Shown in pieces: positions 60,666-64,000 of a stretch of 64,000 nt of DNA (position 1 is its first letter; each line of letters begins with the position of its first letter). The notes under the pieces are model-generated. The model made no database searches, was not told the DNA's origin, and saw nothing but the letters and a program-made list of their open reading frames with translations. The DNA comes from Nitrospiraceae bacterium (GTDB lineage: Bacteria; Nitrospirota; Nitrospiria; Nitrospirales; Nitrospiraceae), in the NCBI GenBank assembly GCA_009692155.1, contig SHZW01000005.1, forward strand, positions 1 to 64,000, written 5' to 3'. Made by a program: the position numbers and the translations under genes.

Positions 60666-61937
60666 ATGGCGCACGCCCTTCCGCAAGAGATGGACAATCA
60701 TACCTTCCGGCTCGCCGTGGCGCAGTTCGATCGTGCGGCGGAATTGATGCAGTTTGACCCGAACCTTTGTCAGCGCCTGAAGCTGCCGGATCGCTCGCTG
60801 GTCGTGAGCGTGCCTGTCCGGATGGACGACGGCCGCGTGGAAGTTTTCACCGGCTATCGCGTGATTCACGATTCCTCGCGCGGGCCGTCGAAAGGCGGCA
60901 TTCGTTACCATCCTGACGTAAATTTGGGTGAAGTCGCGGCACTGGCCATGTGGATGACGTGGAAGTGCGCCCTGACCGGCCTGCCTTACGGCGGCGCCAA
61001 GGGTGGTGTGCGGGTGGACCAGAAAAAGCTCTCGCGCGGCGAGCTGCAGCGGCTGACGCGCCGGTATGCAGCCGAGATCTTTCCATTCATCGGTCCGGAC
61101 AAGGACGTGCCGGCCCCCGATGTGGGAACCGACGCCCAGGTGATGGCCTGGATCATGGACACCTACAGCATGCAGGTGGGCTTCGCATCGCCGGGCGTGG
61201 TGACCGGTAAGCCGCTGTCCATCGGCGGGAGCCTGGGGCGCGAGGAAGCCACGGGCCGCGGCGTCGTTTACGTGACCCTCGAGGCCATGAAACATCTCCG
61301 CCTGGATCCGAAGAAAGCGACGGTGGCAATCCAGGGGTTCGGCAATGTCGGATCGCATACCGCGCGCATCATGCACGAGGTCGGCGCGAAGGTTGTCGCA
61401 GTCAGCGACGTCACCGGCGGCCTCTACAACAAAAATGGTCTCGACATTCCGAAACTTCTCGCTGCATCGAAAGACAAGGGCCGGTCGCTTCGTGAAACCA
61501 AACTCGGCGACCGGATCACCAATGAAGACCTGCTGCAACTGGACTGCACGGTGCTCGTGCCGGCTGCCTTGTCGGAACAGATCACGGCGACGAACGCAGC
61601 AAAGGTCCGCTGCAAGATTCTCGCGGAAGGCGCGAACGGTCCGACAACCCTTGAGGCGGACGAGATTCTCCACGACAAGGGGATCTTCATCATCCCGGAT
61701 ATCCTCGCCAATTCGGGCGGTGTGATCGTGTCCTATTTCGAATGGGTGCAGGATGTGCAGCGGTTTTTTTTGAAGGAACAGGACATCCGGGACCGGCTGC
61801 ATGAGATCATCACATCGGCCTTTCACCGGACGCTGGACTTTTCCACGAAGCAGAAGGCGACCATGCGCATGGCGGCTCTGATGAGCGGCATCGATCAGGT
61901 CGCGAAAGCTCACCTGGCCAGCGGACTTTACCCGTGA
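60666..61937 (+). CDS. gdhA: Glutamate dehydrogenase (Glu/Leu/Phe/Val family)
   Basis: A protein of 423 residues converting 2-oxoglutarate and ammonium to glutamate or the reverse. RGPSKGGIRYHPDVNLGEVA and GLPYGGAKGGVRVDQKKL hold the substrate and catalytic lysines; PAPDVGTDAQVMAWIMD the aspartate; VAIQGFGNVGSHTARIMHE the dinucleotide fold; PAALSEQIT and ILAEGANGPTT follow. NAD versus NADP use cannot be told. The start is 2 nt after the lipB stop, so htrA-lipB-gdhA form one unit. Confidence 0.94.
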   Translation: MAHALPQEMDNHTFRLAVAQFDRAAELMQFDPNLCQRLKLPDRSLVVSVPVRMDDGRVEVFTGYRVIHDSSRGPSKGGIRYHPDVNLGEVAALAMWMTWKCALTGLPYGGAKGGVRVDQKKLSRGELQRLTRRYAAEIFPFIGPDKDVPAPDVGTDAQVMAWIMDTYSMQVGFASPGVVTGKPLSIGGSLGREEATGRGVVYVTLEAMKHLRLDPKKATVAIQGFGNVGSHTARIMHEVGAKVVAVSDVTGGLYNKNGLDIPKLLAASKDKGRSLRETKLGDRITNEDLLQLDCTVLVPAALSEQITATNAAKVRCKILAEGANGPTTLEADEILHDKGIFIIPDILANSGGVIVSYFEWVQDVQRFFLKEQDIRDRLHEIITSAFHRTLDFSTKQKATMRMAALMSGIDQVAKAHLASGLYP

Positions 61938-62033
61938 AAGGCGTGACGCGTGAACCGTGATCAGTGATGAGAACAAACACGGCATAAGATTTTACTCGTC
62001 ACGCATAACGGATTACGGATCACGGGGTAACGC
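61938..62033. repeat. Imperfect inverted repeat (CGTGA units) after gdhA
   Basis: GCGTGACGCGTGAACCGTGATCA on the left faces CTCGTCACGCATAAC and GGATCACGGGGT on the right. It is a fourth kind of intergenic repeat in this window. Confidence 0.5.
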
Positions 62034-62420
62034 ATGACCTACCTGCTGGCGGCGATTGCCGGAATCTGGATGGCCGATGGTGTGGCGCTTCTTGTTGCGC
62101 CTCGCCACGTGATGGCGCACGTGCGGGAGGCGTTGGCTCTGGCGCCGTCGCTGCTCCGGTTGGAAGGCGCCGCAGCCTGCCTGGGGGTCGTTCTGCTGCT
62201 GGGTACGGAGGGAATCCATTATCAGCCGCTTTGGATGGTGACCGGCTCTGCGATGGTTCTGAAAGGATTGTTCCTGGCGATGGGGCCCGAGCCCTGGCGG
62301 CATTGGCTCGTCGACTGGTGTCTGCAGCGGGAAGATGTGGATTACCGGTTCTGGGGGCTGGGTCTCTGCACCCTGGCGGCGCTACTGCTGCATGCGCTCG
62401 GCTGGATCGGGAACCGGTAA
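62034..62420 (+). CDS. Hypothetical membrane protein, paralogue 1
   Basis: A protein of 128 residues with about four TM helices (LLAAIAGIWMADGVALLVAP, AAACLGVVLLLG, MVTGSAMVLKGLFLAMGP, LGLCTLAALLLHALGWIG). It is clearly related to the next gene, with matching W(M/L)A.G...(L/I)VAP and V(G)S..(V/T)(L/A)K..(F/V)L blocks. Function unknown. Confidence 0.75.
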   Translation: MTYLLAAIAGIWMADGVALLVAPRHVMAHVREALALAPSLLRLEGAAACLGVVLLLGTEGIHYQPLWMVTGSAMVLKGLFLAMGPEPWRHWLVDWCLQREDVDYRFWGLGLCTLAALLLHALGWIGNR

Positions 62421-62422
62421 CG

Positions 62423-62812
62423 GTGCAGACGACGTTGGTCCTGGGCTTCGTCAGTCTGCTCTGGCTTGCCGCTGGGATCATGATGATTGTGGCGCCGGCC
62501 TGGCTGAGCGGATACATACAGCGGAATATGGCCGATCCTTTTTCGCGATTTCTCCTGTTGCAGGGAGCCGTGCTGGCCGGGGTGCTGGTCGTGCTCGGAT
62601 CGTCAATGGAGCAGCGATCCTGGTTCTGGATCGCGGTCGGGAGCCTGGCGACGGCCAAAGCGTTGGTCCTGCTCGGTCTCCCGGCGCACCACCGCGACCG
62701 GCTCCTTGCCTGGTGGTGCGCGAGACCCCTGTGGTTTCAACGGCTGGCCGGCCTCATGACTGTCTCGCTGGCGATACTTCTGGCGATCGATGCGGGACGG
62801 TTGGGTGGGTAA
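62423..62812 (+). CDS. Hypothetical membrane protein, paralogue 2
   Basis: A protein of 129 residues starting with GTG 2 nt after the previous stop. TM helices are VLGFVSLLWLAAGIMMIVAP, LLQGAVLAGVLVVLGS, WIAVGSLATAKALVLLGL and LMTVSLAILLAIDAG, matching paralogue 1 helix by helix. A tandem duplication is likely, and the two may form a heteromer. Its stop overlaps the next start (TAATG). Confidence 0.75.
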   Translation: MQTTLVLGFVSLLWLAAGIMMIVAPAWLSGYIQRNMADPFSRFLLLQGAVLAGVLVVLGSSMEQRSWFWIAVGSLATAKALVLLGLPAHHRDRLLAWWCARPLWFQRLAGLMTVSLAILLAIDAGRLGG

Positions 62813-63093
62813 TGGATCTTCGTTCCCTGTGGGACCAGCATCGCATGGCGGACTGGCCGAAGTTTTCACATCGAAGCGAAGGAGAGCTGATGACGCTGGA
62901 CACGGTCATCAGCGGGTGCGTCACCTATTATTTCGACGAGCAGAACCTTGATGCCCAGCGCGTGGCGATGCTGGGGCACTGTCTCGACGATCTCGATACG
63001 CTGCTGCCCGATGTGCCGGAAGAAGCCGGCGGGTACTTCGTGCGCTTGCGCGCCCTCGCCGGCATGCTCCTCGAGACATCCCGACAGGGGTAA
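62812..63093 (+). CDS. Small hypothetical protein
   Basis: A soluble protein of 93 residues (MDLRSLWDQHRMADWPKF ... FDEQNLDAQRVAMLGHCLDD). It is translationally coupled to the second membrane paralogue by TAATG, so the three genes probably act together. Not recognised. Confidence 0.65.
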   Translation: MDLRSLWDQHRMADWPKFSHRSEGELMTLDTVISGCVTYYFDEQNLDAQRVAMLGHCLDDLDTLLPDVPEEAGGYFVRLRALAGMLLETSRQG

Positions 63094-63193
63094 GCGTTGG
63101 CTGGAAGAAAAATTCTCCGCTTGCCTTGCATGTGCAGGGAGGCGTTCGCTACAATGCCGTGTCTTTTTCCCCGGTTTCATGAAGGAGGACTCA

Positions 63194-63733
63194 ATGGACG
63201 TGCAGTCCTGGCGGTTTGGGCTCATGGCGATCGGGTTCACGGCCGTGCTCGGCGCGGCGAATCTGCTCGGTGCCGAGCCCTACGAATTAAGCAGGAACGA
63301 CGTGATGGACCCCAAAGGCATCAAGAGTCCAGACGTATCGCTGTATGGCGTCAAGCTCGGCGATCCGGAGAGCAAGGCCTTCGACATGCTCGTGAATGAA
63401 AAAATTACGGGCGTCAAAACGGAGCAGGAAGGCACATTTTTGCTGTTGCTGGATGCGCGCAAGCCGACGGGGCCGATGGCCGGCGTGCGGTTGATGGACG
63501 GGAAAGTCGATCTGATTTTCATCAACAACCGTTTCGCGTACAAAGTCCGCGGACTTTTCCGCAACGTCCTCAACAGCGAGAGCCCTGACGACATCCGCCA
63601 GCTGCTTGGCAAGGAGGATTGCGGAGACGAGAATGTGATGGGCGCTGCGATGAACTATGCGAAGCAGGGTGTGCTCATCAATTACCTGGGCAAGGACGTC
63701 AACGTCGAATTCTCCGTTCCCGGCGGCTGCTGA
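63194..63733 (+). CDS. Secreted hypothetical protein
   Basis: A protein of 179 residues with signal peptide (FGLMAIGFTAVLGAANLLG) and a body with two similar halves (SLYGVKLGDPESKAFDML and the closing LGKEDCGDENVMGAAMNYAK), the kind of GvKLGD...A pattern seen in small envelope proteins. AAGGAGGACTCA precedes the ATG. Function unknown. Confidence 0.7.
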   Translation: MDVQSWRFGLMAIGFTAVLGAANLLGAEPYELSRNDVMDPKGIKSPDVSLYGVKLGDPESKAFDMLVNEKITGVKTEQEGTFLLLLDARKPTGPMAGVRLMDGKVDLIFINNRFAYKVRGLFRNVLNSESPDDIRQLLGKEDCGDENVMGAAMNYAKQGVLINYLGKDVNVEFSVPGGC

Positions 63734-63859
63734 GCGGCAATTTCCCTACACCCTCCTGCCGCAGGCAGAGTCCTTCGGAAAAGCTCCGAACCATCCCCTC
63801 AAAGTTCTTTGTGCAATTCCGTGCGTGTGAATCGGCGCCAGGGCCGGCGCGCGCGGGAG

Positions 63860-64000
63860 TTACTGCAGCGACTGCATGCCCTGGCGCAGCAGCGAGGAGG
63901 CGGTATCCCACCGGCGGTTGGCGTGCAGGAGCACAAGCAGCACCTCTTTGCCGTCTTGGGAGGCCTTGGCCACGAGACAGCGTCCGGCCTGTGAAGTAAA
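63860..64000 (-). CDS. Probable D-alanyl-D-alanine carboxypeptidase, C-terminal end (partial)
   Basis: An open frame enters from the right edge and ends at a TAA at 63860. It reads FTSQAGRCLVAKASQDGKEV, LLVLLHANRRWDTASSLLR and QGMQSLQ. This matches the end of peptidase S11 enzymes after the KTG motif (GxTxxAGxCLVASA...G...VxLxAxxRxxDxxxLLxxG). The gene starts beyond the window; the ORF track misses it for lack of a start. The convergent gap to its left shows nothing. Confidence 0.7.
   Translation of the reverse strand, partial: FTSQAGRCLVAKASQDGKEVLLVLLHANRRWDTASSLLRQGMQSLQ

Noticed and set aside
60318-61985. 555-residue minus-strand ORF
   Set aside because: Antisense to lipB and gdhA, both well supported.

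Overview
The window looks like a piece of a Nitrospira-type (Nitrospirota) chromosome. This rests on GC-rich coding sequence, the meso-diaminopimelate route to lysine with LL-diaminopimelate aminotransferase, many short intergenic palindromic repeats, and above all a complete UBact (Pup-like)/proteasome locus. That assignment is inference from gene content; no 16S rRNA is present. The first ~615 bp are visibly AT-richer and carry a different, truncated gene, so the left end is probably a contig chimera or a recombination joint.

Layout. 0.1-1.9 kb: truncated medium-chain oxidoreductase joined to a truncated adenylate cyclase. 2-5.4 kb: pterin dehydratase, secreted proteins, AhpD-like protein, inositol monophosphatase. 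5.5-10 kb: an RND permease / LolA-like / DUF1302 outer-membrane triad. 10-14.7 kb: hypothetical proteins and a methyltransferase. 14.8-17.7 kb: dapL, folK, panC. 17.7-21.7 kb: three zinc-ribbon PilZ paralogues (one with a nonsense codon), a MazG-like protein, RmuC, Pal. 21.7-29.4 kb: a PEP-synthase-like phosphotransferase with a glycerate kinase remnant beside it, lytic transglycosylase, family 5 uracil-DNA glycosylase, transaldolase, and small lipoprotein, zinc-ribbon and membrane proteins. 29.4-38.7 kb (all minus strand): argD-argF-argG-argH, an LptM-like lipoprotein, lysA, dapF, dapA, dapB, forming a joined arginine and lysine biosynthesis run. 38.8-42 kb: gpmA, an outer-membrane barrel protein, a c-type heme protein.

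42.1-51.6 kb is the most interesting part: mpa/ARC ATPase, dop, UBact, prcB, prcA and pafA, in the same order as the actinobacterial Pup-proteasome genes, bounded by a 48-bp perfect direct repeat of the 3' part of tRNA-Arg(TCG). The intact tRNA lies at the right end, next to the C-terminal stump of a tyrosine integrase. This is the expected geometry of a tRNA-integrated genomic island. A frameshifted P-loop NTPase and a methyltransferase share it.

51.6-64 kb: aroK-aroE, an SDR oxidoreductase, trmI, NfeD protease with a slipin interrupted by an amber codon, a sigma-70 factor, an HtrA protease-lipB-gdhA run, paired membrane paralogues, and the 3' end of a probable D-Ala-D-Ala carboxypeptidase at the right edge.

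Recurrent themes are at least five copies of a GACTTT/AAGTC palindromic element between genes, several recent gene breaks (two nonsense codons, one frameshift, one gene remnant), and many 1-4 nt start/stop overlaps implying translational coupling.
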